Shown here: positions 46,772 to 58,740 of the stretch, piece by piece
How positions within the stretch are numbered: position 1 is the stretch's first letter
How the letters are laid out: each line of letters begins with the position of its first letter
Assembly (NCBI GenBank): GCA_019633425.1
Contig: WSUB01000102.1
Location: 62,001 to 126,000, forward strand
Length of the DNA stretch: 64,000 nucleotides
Reading direction: 5' to 3'
Source of the DNA: Tulasnella sp. 424
Lineage: Eukaryota > Basidiomycota > Agaricomycetes > Cantharellales > Tulasnellaceae
The notes under the pieces: generated by a model
The model's input: only the letters and a program-made list of their open reading frames with translations
Database searches by the model: none
Told to the model about the DNA's origin: nothing
Position numbers and translations under genes: made by a program

Positions 46772-46913
46772 TTCCTCGATTTGAGTCACGTGAGGTTGTT
46801 GACACGGTTCGATGAAGGGGGGAGACAAGAGACCGTTTGTCTCCTCAGCTTTCCCGCCCACCTTAACCTCTTCTCAAGAAACCTCAAGAAACCTCAAGCA
46901 ACCCCCACCAAAA
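46772..46913. promoter_or_regulatory. 142-bp bidirectional promoter
   Basis: Only 142 bp separate the start codons of the thiouridylase (minus) and CENP-C (plus) genes. No TATA box is seen. A short direct repeat (aagaaacctc, repeated as aagaaacctcaag) lies just before the CENP-C start. Confidence 0.6.
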
Positions 46914-49410
46914 ATGTCAGAGGTGGACCGACTCTCTCAAGGTCCCTCGCAAGTCCGGAAAGGTGTAAGAGCACCTCCGTCGTATCGCAACGATGCCAAC
47001 TTTGGAAGGTGCGGTTCACCCGCCATGAATGTTGAACCCGGTCTGGATAGCAATTGGGAATTCTAACTGGAGTTGTGATGGTGCTGTAGAGCTTCTGGAA
47101 AGATTATCAACATCGGGAATGTAGCGAGGGACTCTGATGGCTTTGAAGACTTTGGAGCGTATCTGAAAGACGATGTCTTCCTGAGCCCGCCCCCTTCGAT
47201 TCCCTCGAGGCCGAAACCCAAGAACCCGAAGAAATCCACCACGAATGCGAGGAGGACCACCGACTTCGATGATGATTTGAGCATTTTGGACGATAGTGTA
47301 CTGCGCCGTCGTCAGTTCTGTGTCTCTCTGTCTTTACTTCGTTGCAATCTGGACTGACCACTTAGGATTCGAGTAGGTGCTGAGCCAGAGCCGCCAAAGA
47401 AATCCTCGCAAACTCGAACAATACGTATGTAACTTTTACTTCTTTCATAATACCGTTCTCGTTAACCTTTGCCTGTCTCCAGCCGTCACGACGACTTCAA
47501 CAAGCCGGCAGAACCGTCCCGCAACCCAACCCACGTCCGCAGTTGACTACGACTCCATCCCAGAACCTTCTACCAAGAGGAAAGCTCTCGGTCAATCTAC
47601 CTCCAGCAAAGCTGCTAGCAGTAGCAATAACACCCGCCCCACCACCAGCAAGCCTCGATCAAGTCAACAGACGTCCACTTCATCCCGTAATGTCTCCGCT
47701 CCCGCCAAGTCCACCGGAAAAGGAAAGCAGGCTGCTGCTCTTTCGACTATCGCAGAAGACGAATCCGACGATATGGACAAGCAAGATGGGAATGGGGATA
47801 GCAATATGAGCATGGCGTCCGTGGTCGATCGGAACCAGGCTGCAGAGAGTCATGCAGGTCGCTTCGACCAAGACGACGACGACAGTGGGAACGAAGACTT
47901 TGGATACGATGGCGATGATAATGATGGCGGAATGGACGTCGATGAACCGGAGCAAGATCCAATTCCAGACCCACCCCTGTCGAAAGCGAACGACAAAGCA
48001 CGTCGGAACCGCGTCGAGACTCCTTCGGACGAGGAGATGGCGGAATCTGGGATCGGAAGGGATGATGATGACGTACCTGCTCCCGATGAAGATGACCAAT
48101 TCGACGTCGGGGGTGGCTATGATGACGAACCACAGCAAGAAGAGGAGGAGGAGGAACCGGAGCCCGAGGAGAGTCCAAGAAGCAAACGGGCTAGGCTGGC
48201 TCAGGAGAAGAAAGAGAGAGAAAAGGAGAAGGCTAAGCAAAAGCGGGAACCGTTGAGGCAGAAGGATCCTAACGCTCAGCCGAAGAAGACTAAACGGAAC
48301 TTTGAACCACGTAAGTGTCTGCTCAGGTCGTTTTGCTCATCTGCGCACTGAGTTGCTCATCCACGACCTTTTATCCACCGCAGAATCTGACGACGATGAC
48401 GATACTGGGCTTCGTCGAGGGAAACGACAGCGATACGCACCCCTTCAATGGTGGCGAGGAGAGCACGCTGTCGTCCGGCGTCCACGACCTGACGAAGCTC
48501 CAGTGCCAATCATTTCAGAAATCGTGCGGATACCGGAAGCACAGCCCGAGCCCCTAAGCAAGAAGCATCGACGACGAGGGACGACCAAGCCTCCAAGTAG
48601 CAGGAACGGGCGGAACAACTCGAAGCAGGCAGAGGTTTGGGTCGAGAATCCGGATGAAGGATGGGATGCGGAGACGGAGCAGAATGCCATGGTGATTGAT
48701 TATGACACCAAACAGGAAATGGAGAAAGGTATGGCTCCCATGATGCATGGGCTAGCTTCTGGGGGAACCTAATCCGCGTGTTTTCGCCTTGCAGTGATTG
48801 CTCAGACGGCAGCAATGCTAAATCCCAAGCAGCCGTTGAACGCCACATATGCGTTCCAGAAAGTCTTTTCAGACGGCGAGTTCGTTGCTGGGGGTGTGTT
48901 GGAGATCCCGGTTGGTGGGAAGAAGCCCAGCAAGCCTGCGAGGGACAACACATATGTACGTATCCAGGATACCGGCGCTCTTTGGAGAGACTGGACCGCT
49001 AACACGCCTCCCACAGCTGTTTTATTGTATCGAGGGAGCCGTCCGGGTTATGGTTCACCGAAGCACATTTGTCATCGCTCGGAATGGGATGTTCATGGTT
49101 CCTCGAGGTGGGCGAGATCCTTTTGCTTTCCCCACGTGGTGATCCATTGACATCCTTTCAACCCATTTCGTCAGGAAATCAATACTATCTCGAAAACATC
49201 TCCGACCATGACTGCAAGTTGTTCTTCGCGCAAGCACGAAAGGTCACAGAGAAGATGATCCCTTCACCAACGAAGCGAGCGTCGATGGTGCCAGCTGGCC
49301 GAGATGCGAGCGCAAGTCAGACGCCTCGGCCAGCTGCGCGTGTTGGGCCTCCGGCTGGTTCAGGGTCACCGTTGAAGACGAAGAAGATTGGGACTAGCTC
49401 GAAGCGGTGA
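46914..49410 (+). CDS. MIF2/CENP-C: Inner kinetochore protein CENP-C/Mif2
   Basis: The ATG at 46914 (MSEVDRLSQGPSQV) starts exon 1, ending at 47008. Exon 2 from 47090 gives the N-terminal block GRASGKIINIGNVARDSDGF and FLSPPPS, the region that in Mif2 contacts the MIND complex. A long acidic and disordered middle (47482-48311) follows. The CENP-C motif GLRRGKRQRYAPLQWWRGE lies at about 48409-48465 and has the Arg and Trp residues that bind the CENP-A nucleosome. The C-terminal cupin dimerisation domain comprises AFQKVFSDGEFVAGGVLEIP, FYCIEGAVRVMVHRSTFVIA and GNQYYLENISDHDCKLFFAQ. A basic tail ends at 49410. The gene appears intact. Degenerate partial copies lie at 60.6-64 kb. Confidence 0.9.
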
Positions 49411-50271
49411 TATGGATTATGGCTATGGTATGTATCTTTGGTTATGCGAGTCTCTTTCGTTTCCTTCCAACTTAACCTTTTCTGTACGTCTTTGGTGTAC
49501 TTTGTATCATTTTCTCGCCTGTCCTTGTACTTCGCTATCCCTTATTTTCTCCCTAGCCCTATTTTGTTTTTGCTCGTCTTTCTGCAAGGAGTGCGGTGAC
49601 GGATGTTAGGCCGCGATCAGCCTCTGGTATACGTATAAGTCTCCTCCCTAAAGCCAGTTCTAAACCTTCCTCATGATGCTGGGGAATTCCGCACCATCAC
49701 ACGTGTTCGTCGGTCAGGAAAATCATCTTGAAGGCAAGTCATTTGGTTGATATGGTAGACGTCGACGGCGCTACGGTCAAGAACAATCATGCACGTCCGC
49801 TCGCCTCGCGCCGCTCGGCCAGCGCACCTGCCTTTTTTACACAAGGGCGTCAGTCTCAAATGTCGTCGATACTGTCACAAAGACACCAAAAATAAACCCT
49901 ATGCACCTCGTAAGGAAGGCGTAACCCTCCCTGTCGATCACTCCGCGTGCAGGTGTTTGGAAGCCGGAGGATGTCGGCTTTCACAATTGACCGGTTTTCG
50001 GCAACATTCGGATAACTCCCGCCTCCCCCGATCGTGCATGCAGGCCTCTGGAACACGACCCAAATCCTTCTCGAGCCTAGATCTATGTCTCGAGCGGCTT
50101 GACGCATTTACACCCAAAATGGAAGCTTCTGCTTAGAGCCTCATGTCTCCCTCTCCTTTCCGGGCTGTGTTGCCCACTTGCGCTGCACGGTCCACCGCAG
50201 ACCCTCCCAGTCTCCCTTCGTTATATCTCCCCCAACACCCCCTCTACGCTCTCCTCTCATACACCGCAACC
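49411..50271. other. Gene-free stretch with a duplicated flank
   Basis: 3' UTR of CENP-C followed by the NLR promoter. Bases about 49790-50065 recur, degenerate, at 61440-61715; shared runs include tttcggcaacattcggataa (one mismatch) and the gcatgcaggcctctg type block. No gene is seen. CT-rich sequence precedes the NLR start. Confidence 0.5.
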
Positions 50272-53200
50272 ATGTCTAGTCAAACCCCTCTCAAATCACC
50301 TGCGACGTCTAATCGACCTCCTCCAGTTCCTATAAGTGGCTCAACGCAAGAGCTCGGCGATAAAGCAAAGCTTATAAGTACAAGGAACGATGTATTAAAC
50401 TTACTACAGGTAATCCGCCTGCCTACGAGATGGAAGCACTCCTCGGGCTGACGACGGCGATATGACAGGACACCAACTGGCCCACCCGGTCGAGAGATGT
50501 CGCCCAAACGTTGGTTCAGACCATCAATAATGTACCCGACCTTCCTGGAGACGTAACCCCTATCAAGGACGCTGTTGAGGAGCTCATCCGGTAAGTATGC
50601 CTTTCGCCCAGCCTGAGAAGAGGGAACATGCTAAACTTCGTGCCTGACAGCATTCTGGAAACCGCGCGTGCAATTCTGAGGAAAGCGTCGGACAAGTACG
50701 GAATCAAGGAAAGAGGATTTCGGGATGGAATCAAGCACACTTTCTCTTCGCTGCGTCCTGGTAGATGCACCAATATCTTGCAGACGTGTCGGGCAGATAT
50801 CGAGAAGGTCTCGACAACACTTAGCGTAAGTGGATAAATTAGTATATTTTATTCCGAGTCGTAACGTTGGCAATGCATCCCTACAGAGTCGCTTGGAAAG
50901 TCTACCTCCGATAGGTAAGCCGCGCACTCAGACTCGTCGGCGAAGCCACACTAACGTGATACCGGGTTCCACCACATTAGAGAGCGTCAAAGACACAGAC
51001 ATGCCCTCTGGCGTCGAAAATCAGCCAGCTTCACCCCCAGTTGACGTCTCGCATTCTCTGGAGCCGTTGGAAGCTCAGGGTCTCCAGACGGCCTCTCCTG
51101 GACAACCTTTGACGTTGGAACACCCGACACACCCGACGGGCCAACAAGCATCTGTCCAAGACTCGTCCCCTAACCTTCCCGAGGATCAAAAAAAACGGGG
51201 TCGCATTCGAGCTGGACTTCTTGCTGCAGCCAAGATTACTTTCAACGCCGCAGATGTTGTATCCGGAGCGGTTCCCCTCGTTGGAGATTCCGTCGGCGTC
51301 GCTGCTAAAGTTGGATTGGCTTTTGTCAACATGATCGAGGTGAAACGATATAACCATATCTATATCTATTTCTCTCTAACCTCGGCTCTTCAGACTATGG
51401 ACCAAAACGAGGATGTGGCTCAGGAGCTGGTTTCCCACATATCGACACTATCCGTATGCTTCGAACATATCAAGAAATCGGATCCAGAGAAGGGGGACGA
51501 TTTGGCTGCGGAAGTTCACAAGCTGCAAGGGTACGTCAGCTCCCTCCAAGCGAATAGCTCCAGCATGACACATTGTCCAGGGAGCTTGGGAATATTGAGA
51601 AGAAGGTCAACGGGTGGGAATCCTCGAGCCGTTCCAAGAAGGCATTTTTGGCTAGTTACTATGCTGGAGAGCTAAAGTCTCATCAAGATACCGTTAAGGA
51701 TTCGCAGGATAAAATACAAGTGCGTAATGAATTCGTGTACACGGAAATTTTAGCTCAGCTGTTCCCCGACCCCCCTTCTATACTAGCTCATCTCCGGACT
51801 GAGAACCCTCAATATTGTCAGCGAACTCCGTATGTCTATATTTACCCTCTCTGTAAAGCTCTGTTCTGACGCGTTTACCTCAGAAAATATCCAGTTGCGA
51901 GCGGAGCGACAGCGACTTCTTGACCGCCTTGGGGACGGAAGTTACGGGGCCAGAGGAAGCTCGATTGAAGACGTCGTATGCCTTCCCGGTACGAGAGTCG
52001 GAATCTTGGACCGTATAGACCAGTGGATCGAAGATACGTCGACCTCCGCCGAGCGCGTTCTCTGGATTCGAGGAATGGCGGGACGCGGGAAATCGACGAT
52101 CGCGTCGACGGTTGCCCATAGTTGGGCTTCGAGGGGGTCCTGTGCCATCTTTCATTTCCGCCGGGGTCAAAATACATTGGACGGCCAGTTTATCTGTGCC
52201 ATCGTCAAGCAACTTTGGAAAGGGCTAGTCCCCGAAGTGAAGAACGCAATCTTGGGTGCCGTGAGGGAGAACGAGGACATCGCAAAGGAACGCCTCGACC
52301 AGCAGTTCAAGAAACTCCTCGTCGGATCGCTTGACAAGCTGAAGAATCATGCCTATCCCATTGTAATCGTCGTCGATGCCCTGGACGAATGCGAGAACGT
52401 CGATAATGCCGAGAGCTTCGTTCGGCTCATTCATAAGCACTTCTCACTCCTCCCTACCAATGTCAAATTCCTCCTCACGTGTCGCCCAGAAGCACCACTT
52501 CTCGAGACGCTCAACCCGAAGAAGTGGCCCGAAGAAGACCTCGACTCGATACCAGTATCCCATGTATCTGAGGATGTCACCAAGTTTATCCAACACTCGT
52601 TCGCGCACATCAGAGAGAACCGTGATGTTCCTGAGGGGTGGCCTTCGTCGGCCGATGTCGAACGCTTGGTCGAGATGTCCCAGGGTCTGTTCCAATGGGC
52701 TCGTACGACGATCACGTACATTGGGGAAAGGGCGCCTGTCGTGCGTCTGCAGGAATTGCTGCAACCAGAGTCAACATGGGGGGAACTCGATGATTTGTAC
52801 CACCAAATTCTTTCGAGAGCGTTCGACGAGGCAAAAAGCTCGACGCGGAAACAGCTGCTATCCTGGGTGTTGGAAACGCTTGTAACAGCACCTTACCCTG
52901 TATCACTCGAGATCATCGCCTTCTTGCACGCCGACCACAAAAGCTTCAGGGCTCAAGCGGACCCCATCCAGTTTCTTCGGAACGAAGTTCTCGCGGACCT
53001 CAACTCCCTTCTTCATATCCCTTCATCGCCATCCGACCCGTTGCAGCTGATGCACACGTCTATTCGCGACCTTCTAGAGAGCCAAGAACGGTGTAAAGGC
53101 CAGGATTTTTTCGTCGACCTCATTCGAGCCCATCGACGCCTCGCGGGGGTTAGCCTTGGGATCATGGAACGCGACCTTAGAAGAAACATCTGCGAGCTAT

Positions 53201-56200
53201 CGGATATTTCGAAGGCGAATTCTGAGGTCCAAGATGCAGTGGAGAGTCATGTGCCGAAGGGACTTCGGTACTGCTGCCGTTCTTGGTCCATCCATTTAAC
53301 AACTGGGCTACCGTGTTCGAAGACAAACGGAGCCCCTTCGAGCGATGTCCTATCCTCGTTTAGGATAGTTTGCGACGAGAAGCTCCTGGCCTGGTTGGAA
53401 GTCATGAGTTTGATCGGAACAACGAACGACGCATTTACGGTAGCGAAGCAAGTGCATGAGTGGCTCGAGGTGAGCATACCACCTTAACTGTGTGCGCAAG
53501 GTGCTGCGAGTGAACTAACCGCGAGGTTCACAGCAATGGCCGCCGGAGACGGTCAGCGGAGATTGGATTACTCTGTGGAATGACACTCAGCGATTCATCG
53601 CCTCATCTATGGAGCCAATCTCGTTCGGTGCGCTTCAAATTTACGCTTCAGCTCTTCCCCACTGCCCCTTGGAGACAAAGCTGTGGGCAAAGTATGGCGG
53701 TCAAGCAACAGCTCGGATTCTCCATGGCGAACGTCAGCTAAACTGGCCGGCTCACATTTGGACATCATATGTCAAATCAGCTGTGTTTGAAACCAGATTT
53801 TTGCTGGATAGCAAGGTTCTGGCATGTGTCTTGGGGAGCGGAGCGGTTCAATTATTGGATGCTCAGACTGGCGCACGGTTGGGCGACCCTCTGCCCGGTC
53901 ACACGGGCTGGTCCGGTTTCACTGTCTTTTCCCCGGACGGCAAGGTTCTGGCGTCCACGTCGGGGGAAAAGACGGTTCGATTATGGGATGCTCGGACTGG
54001 CGCACAGTTGGGCGACCCTCTGACCTCGACCACGTCCGTTGTCTTTTCCCCGGACGGCAAGGTTCTGGCATCTGCGTCGGACGACAAGACGGTTCGATTA
54101 TGGGATGCTCGGACTGGCACACAGTTGGGTGATCCTCTGACCGGTCACACGGAGAAGATCAGATCCGTTGCCTTTTCCCCGGACAGCAAGGTTCTGGCAT
54201 CTACGTCGAAGGACAATACAGTTCGATTATGGGATGTTCGGACTGGCACACAGTTGGGCGACCCTCTGACCGGTCACACGGACTCGATCTACTTTATTGT
54301 CTTTTCGCCGGACGGCAAGGTTCTGGCATCTAGGTCGTCGGACGATATGGTTCGATTATGGGATGCTCGGACTGGCGCACAGTTGGGCGACCCTCTGACC
54401 TTGACCACGTGCTTTGTCTTTTCCCCGGACGGCAAGGTTCTGGCATCTGCGTCGAAGGACAACACAGTTCGATTATGGAATGCTCGGACTGGCACACAGT
54501 TGGGCGACCCTCTGACCGGTCACACGGAGAAGATCTGGTCCGTTGCCTTTTCCCCGGACGGCAAGGTTCTGGCATCTACGTCGAAGGACAACACAGTTCG
54601 ATTATGGAATGCTCGGACTGGCACACAGTTGGGCGACCCTCTGATCTCGACCACGTTTGCTGTCTTTTCCCCGGACGGCAAGGTTTTGGCAGCTGGGTCG
54701 TCGGACAACACGGTTCAATTATGGGACGCTCGGACTGGCGCACAGTTGGGCGACCCTCTGACCGGTCACACGGACTCGATCGACTCTATTGTCTTTTCGC
54801 CGGACGGCAAGGTTCTGGCATCTAGGTCGTGGGACGATACGGTTCGATTATGGGATGCTCGGGCTGGCGCACAGTTGGGCGACCCTCTGACCGGTCACAC
54901 GGGCCCGATAGAGTCCGTTGTCTTTTCCCCGGACAGCAAGGTTTTGGCATCTACGTCGTTGGACAAGACGGTTCGATTATGGGATGCTCGGATTGGCGCA
55001 CAGTTGGGCAACCCTCTGATCTCGACCACGTGCTTTGTCTTTTCCCCGGACGGCAAGGTTTTGGCATCTGCGTCGGATGACAAGACGGTTCGATTATGGG
55101 ATGCTCGGACTGGGGCACAGTTGAGCGACCCTCTGACCGGTCACACGGAGGAGATCTGGTCCGTTGTCTTTTCCTCGGACGGCAAGGTTCTGGCATCTAT
55201 GTCATCGGACAAGACGGCTCGATTATGGGATGCTCGGACTGGCGCGCAGTTGGGCGACCCTCTGACCGGTCACACGGAGAAGTTCTGGTCCGTTTTCTTT
55301 TCCCCGGACGGCAAGGTTGTGGCATCTGGGTCGTCGGACAACACGGTTCGATTATGGGACGCTCGGACTGGTGCACAGTTGGGCGACCCACTGACCGGTC
55401 ACACGGAGGAGATCAGGTCCGTTTTCTTTTCCCCGGACAGCAAGGTTCTGGCATCTACGTCGAAGGACAACACAGTTCGATTATGGGATGCTCGGACTGG
55501 CACACAGTTGGGCGACCCTCTGACCGGTCACACGGCCTGGATCAGGTCCGTTGTCTTTTCCCCGGACGGCGAGGTTCTGGCATCTGCGTCGGAAGACAAG
55601 ACGGTTCGATTATGGGATGCTCGGACTGGCGCACAGTTAGGCGATCCTCTCGGTCACACGAGCTGGGTCTGGTCCGTTGTCTTTTCCCCGGACGGCAAGG
55701 TTTTGGCATCTGCTTCGGGGGACAAGACGGTTCGATTATGGGATAGTCGGGCTGGCGCACAGCTGGGCAATCCTCTCGGTCACGCGGCCCAGATCAAGTC
55801 CGTTGTCTTTTCCCCGGATAGCAAGGTTCTCGCATCTGCGTCGTTGGACAAGACGGTTCGATTCTTGGATGCTCGGACTGGCACGCAGTTGGGCGAACCT
55901 TTGACCGGTTACCCAGAGATGATCACGTCCGTTGTCCTTTCGCTGGACGGCACCGCTCTGACATCCAACTCAGCCGATGGTACTTCTCGCCAGTTGGATG
56001 GTTTCACTTACCAAATATCTGTGGGACCCTCAGAAATTCTTTTCACTACCCACCATATTGGATTTGACTCAAACTGGCTGCTCTGTGGTTCCAAACGTTT
56101 GTTGTGGTTACCTTTTCACTATCACCCTCGTGAGCGATGGTTAACCCCCGAAATCCTCCTCCGCCATGGTAGATTAGCCTTGGCGCCCAATGGCAAGCTT

Positions 56201-56236
56201 TGCATCATCGATGTTTCTGAGTTGTTAACCTTGTAA
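50272..56236 (+). CDS. NOD-like receptor: helical N-terminus, NACHT, WD40 repeats
   Basis: The ATG is at 50272. Exons are 50272-50409, 50469-50590, 50651-50825, 50887-51339, 51394-51530, 51581-51719, then one reaching 53469, and 53534-56236. The region 51720-51884 is uncertain; starting the NACHT exon at 51859 keeps frame and gives about 1825 residues. Residues about 250-345 (RAGLLAAAKITFNAADVVSG, AVPLVGDSVGVAAKVGLAFV) resemble the MLKL/HeLo-like four-helix domain of basidiomycete NLRs, which suggests a membrane-acting death effector. NACHT lies at about 440-620, with Walker A GMAGRGKST, Walker B IVIVVDALDEC and sensor-like FLLTCRPEA. The WD40 region (about 1010-1810) has some 17 blades. Proteins of this type (HET-D/E class in ascomycetes) act in allorecognition or immunity; role here is inferred. 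Confidence 0.88.
53925..55890 (+). repeat. 16 near-identical WD40-encoding repeats (117 or 129 bp)
   Basis: Each unit encodes FSPDGKVLAS, then a short variable stretch, then TVRLWDARTG and QLGDPL. Long units (43 residues, 129 bp) end in TGHTxxIxS. Four short units (39 residues, 117 bp) end in TSTTS, TLTTC, ISTTF or ISTTC; they are units 1, 4, 6 and 9. Two late units lack one residue (DPLGHTS, NPLGHAA). Nucleotide identity among units is very high, also at silent sites (for example ttttccccggacggcaaggt), while a few codons vary strongly. Confidence 0.9.
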
Positions 56237-56289
56237 CTTCATCATGTACTATATAGGTTTGGTGCATACTGTACTATCTGCCCTCTCCT

Positions 56290-56515
56290 GATATTTAGAG
56301 ATAACGGTGGCGCTGAAGAACCACGGGAGAGTGGCTTTTCGTAAATGTTCTGTGACTCTTCATCCCGAACGAACCTAAAATTGATTCATGGATGAAAAGT
56401 TGGGAGTCGAGCAGACTCTCCTTCCACATCGTAGGGTTTTGCCAAGCCGAGTGCAATCTTCTCCGAGATGTCACGATACCGCCCCCCGGAACCGTTCCGT
56501 TAAATATCCGCATCT
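56290..56515 (-). repeat. Second copy of the SNW1-relic C-terminal end
   Basis: This segment resembles 57190-57400. Both contain gttgggagtcgagca, ggttttgccaagcc and ctccgagatgtcacg. It translates to LDSQLFIHESILGSFG against LDSQLFDRESMSDSFG. The 3' end of the relic is thus duplicated in direct orientation about 900 bp apart. Confidence 0.65.
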
Positions 56516-58740
56516 AGTGTGACCGGAATTGATTATCTTCTTCTCGGGCGATATTGTGTATTCCGTGTTGTATCGGGTTCGTAGCGGTGGAAAGTAAGAC
56601 TGATCATCCTCAATGATGCCTCATCTGTGAGCCTTAGCTGAGCGGCGATGAATGCTCTGTGATAGGTGCTACCATTCATCTACTGGCTTGGACTTTGGGA
56701 GGCCCATGAACGCACGTCATGGTCATGGGGACCAAACGAGTCGGGTAGTTGGACAACGGGAATCAATTCCGAGAGGATAAGACACCATGAAAGATATATT
56801 ACGAATGGGAAACGCAAATAGAATCATTCACGATCTGATGTGTCGAGCTGTCTTCTCTTCCTTGAATCCGATCCACGAGCCGGGAAAAGCAATTAGCATC
56901 CCATGTGACCCCATTCGACGCCCATCATGTCACTTACACCGAGGTATCCAGTCCACGCTTCACTCCTCTCTTCGCCTCATCCAAGAGCTGGCCAACTCCG
57001 AACACGTCGTCAGTCGAGTTTATGCTGACGTCCTTCTTAATTGCACCGGTCCCTCCACTCCAGGCCTTCCTTCATACCCAAGTCCCCGTCCAAGCTTCGC
57101 TGGTCCCAAAACGAAGCGATCCGAAGACAAGGCGTGAGCAACACCTTCCTTTGTTCCACCTCCGTAAAGCTTGTCGTCGCCCTCTTCCATGCTGCCCTGA
57201 TGGCCGCGGGCCCTGAGGAACCATGGAAGAGCGGTTTGTCGTATAGATTATAGAACTCTTCATCTCCGAAGGAATCTGACATTGATTCGCGGTCGAACAG
57301 TTGGGAGTCGAGCATGCTCTCCTTTGACACTCTAGGTTTTGCCAAGCCCAGTTCTCCGAGATGTCACGGTTCTATTCCCTGAGTGATCCGTTAAGCATCA
57401 TCAGTTTGGGGAGGAGACGTGATGGCGTAAAACTCGTACCTTACAAAGTACTTGGCCTATTGCTCCTAGCCCATATTGCTCATCCGCATCTCGCGCTCTC
57501 GCTGTTGCCGCTTCTCGCGACGGATCTCATCGCGTATCCGAGCTGCTTCCTCGTCCTCCTCGTTCCCTCCTCCTTCACTCTCGCTGTCACTACCACTACC
57601 ACTCTCGCTTCCACTGCCATAGCCAGCTAAGCCAGACTTCATGGCGCCTGGCTTCGCTGATGGGGGCTCCTCCACGCTCCTCCCTGGCACGTTGAACAAG
57701 CAGACGAAGGCTTTCCTCCTCGTTGGCCTTTCTGCTTCTCGGCGGTTTTCTGTTGCATGAGAGCAAGCTGTCGGACTTTCTCCCGCGCATATCGTTCAGC
57801 GATAAAGAGGGTCATCTGACAACTTGGCGAAAGTTGTCGTTGAGGTGGACGTCTTGCAGACCTCGGCTATCGGCGGCCAGCCGTTCATCGAGGGGGATGG
57901 TAAAACCCTTGTTGTTCTTCCAGTGGTAGATACAAGGTGGGATCATCCCATTTATTTTGTTCGGCAGCAGTGGCCTTGCGAGGCGGGCTTCACGGGATTG
58001 GGGGCGGCCGGCTGGGTGGTCCGCGAGGAATCTTCTTATACTTGAAGCGAGATGGCTCTCGGGGGTCTTCCGTTATTTCCGCCATCTTGATTATTCTCTG
58101 CTTCAGACCCCCTTCAGAGTTGCCCTGCTGTCCTGGAGTTTATCGAACGAACCACGTTTCGCTTTGCCCGTCAGGGACATTCTTCGGCTGCGCGGCTTCG
58201 ACCTTGCAGTTAATGGTTTCTCCAATGCCACTTTTGTCCTCTCAGCGGTCTGCGGCACTTTTTCCTAAGAAGGACGGTCCATCGAGCGGTCTTCGTCATT
58301 GAGGTCTTGTCTGTTGAGAAGCGGCAGGAGGTCTTCGAACTGCGATTGAACTTTTGTATCATCCCAATAACCTCGCGTACTCGTAGTGAACATTGCTTTC
58401 AGCGTCAACTTGAAGTGCGAGTGCATTGCCAGACGAGGCCTGGAATATCAAGCCTCCGTTAGTTCGATCCCGAGACACCGTTAGAATGAACTCGCCTTGA
58501 GTTTCTACCCGTCTCCAGAGGATACTTTGCTATGTGACATTCCGGATAAGATCCTCCATTAGCGAAATCTGCTGCTTTGACGTTCTTCAGCCTTTTTGCT
58601 GCCCGTAAGGTGGGATGGTGGCTTTAGGGGCGAGCACTGTTGTCGCGGTTAATGTTGTGGTCTCCGACTCGTCGTCAGATGAACTTATGGCGGTGTGTAC
58701 GGGCTCCTGGGGGAATGATACATCAAAGCTTCCATTTAGT
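56290..58740 (-). pseudogene. PRP45 (relic): Full-length relic of splicing factor SNW1/SKIP (Prp45)
   Basis: On the minus strand, blocks appear in the order of SNW1/SKIP: SSSDDESETTTL and IPPYGQQKG (58620-58720), ADFANGGSYPECHIAKYPLE (58510-58590), LALQVDAE (58410-58440), QFEDLLPLLNRQDL and RSMDRPS (58280-58355), PKNVPDGQ (58170-58200), GGLKQRIIKMAEITEDP and RFKYKKIPRG (58020-58115), WKNNKGFTIPLDERLAAD (57860-57925), ERYAREKVRQLALMQQK (57735-57805), LVQRAREERGG (57660-57700), REREMRMSNMG (57468-57500), and the C-terminal YNLYDKPLFHGSS (57215-57260). Stops (after RPS and after TWFVR, and at PPPIP) and several frameshifts break the frame. Introns seem absent in several blocks, but N-terminal blocks may keep them. 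The working gene must be elsewhere. Confidence 0.85.

Noticed and set aside
47680..48240. 186-codon antisense open frame in CENP-C
   Set aside because: Antisense of the acidic disordered region; no domain or splice signal.
54289..55760. Several antisense and alternative frames in the WD40 array
   Set aside because: They repeat with the 129-bp period because the coding repeat does; not separate genes.
53925..55890. CRISPR-like regular repeats
   Set aside because: The period is coding (WD40 blades), with no unique spacers, in a eukaryotic gene.
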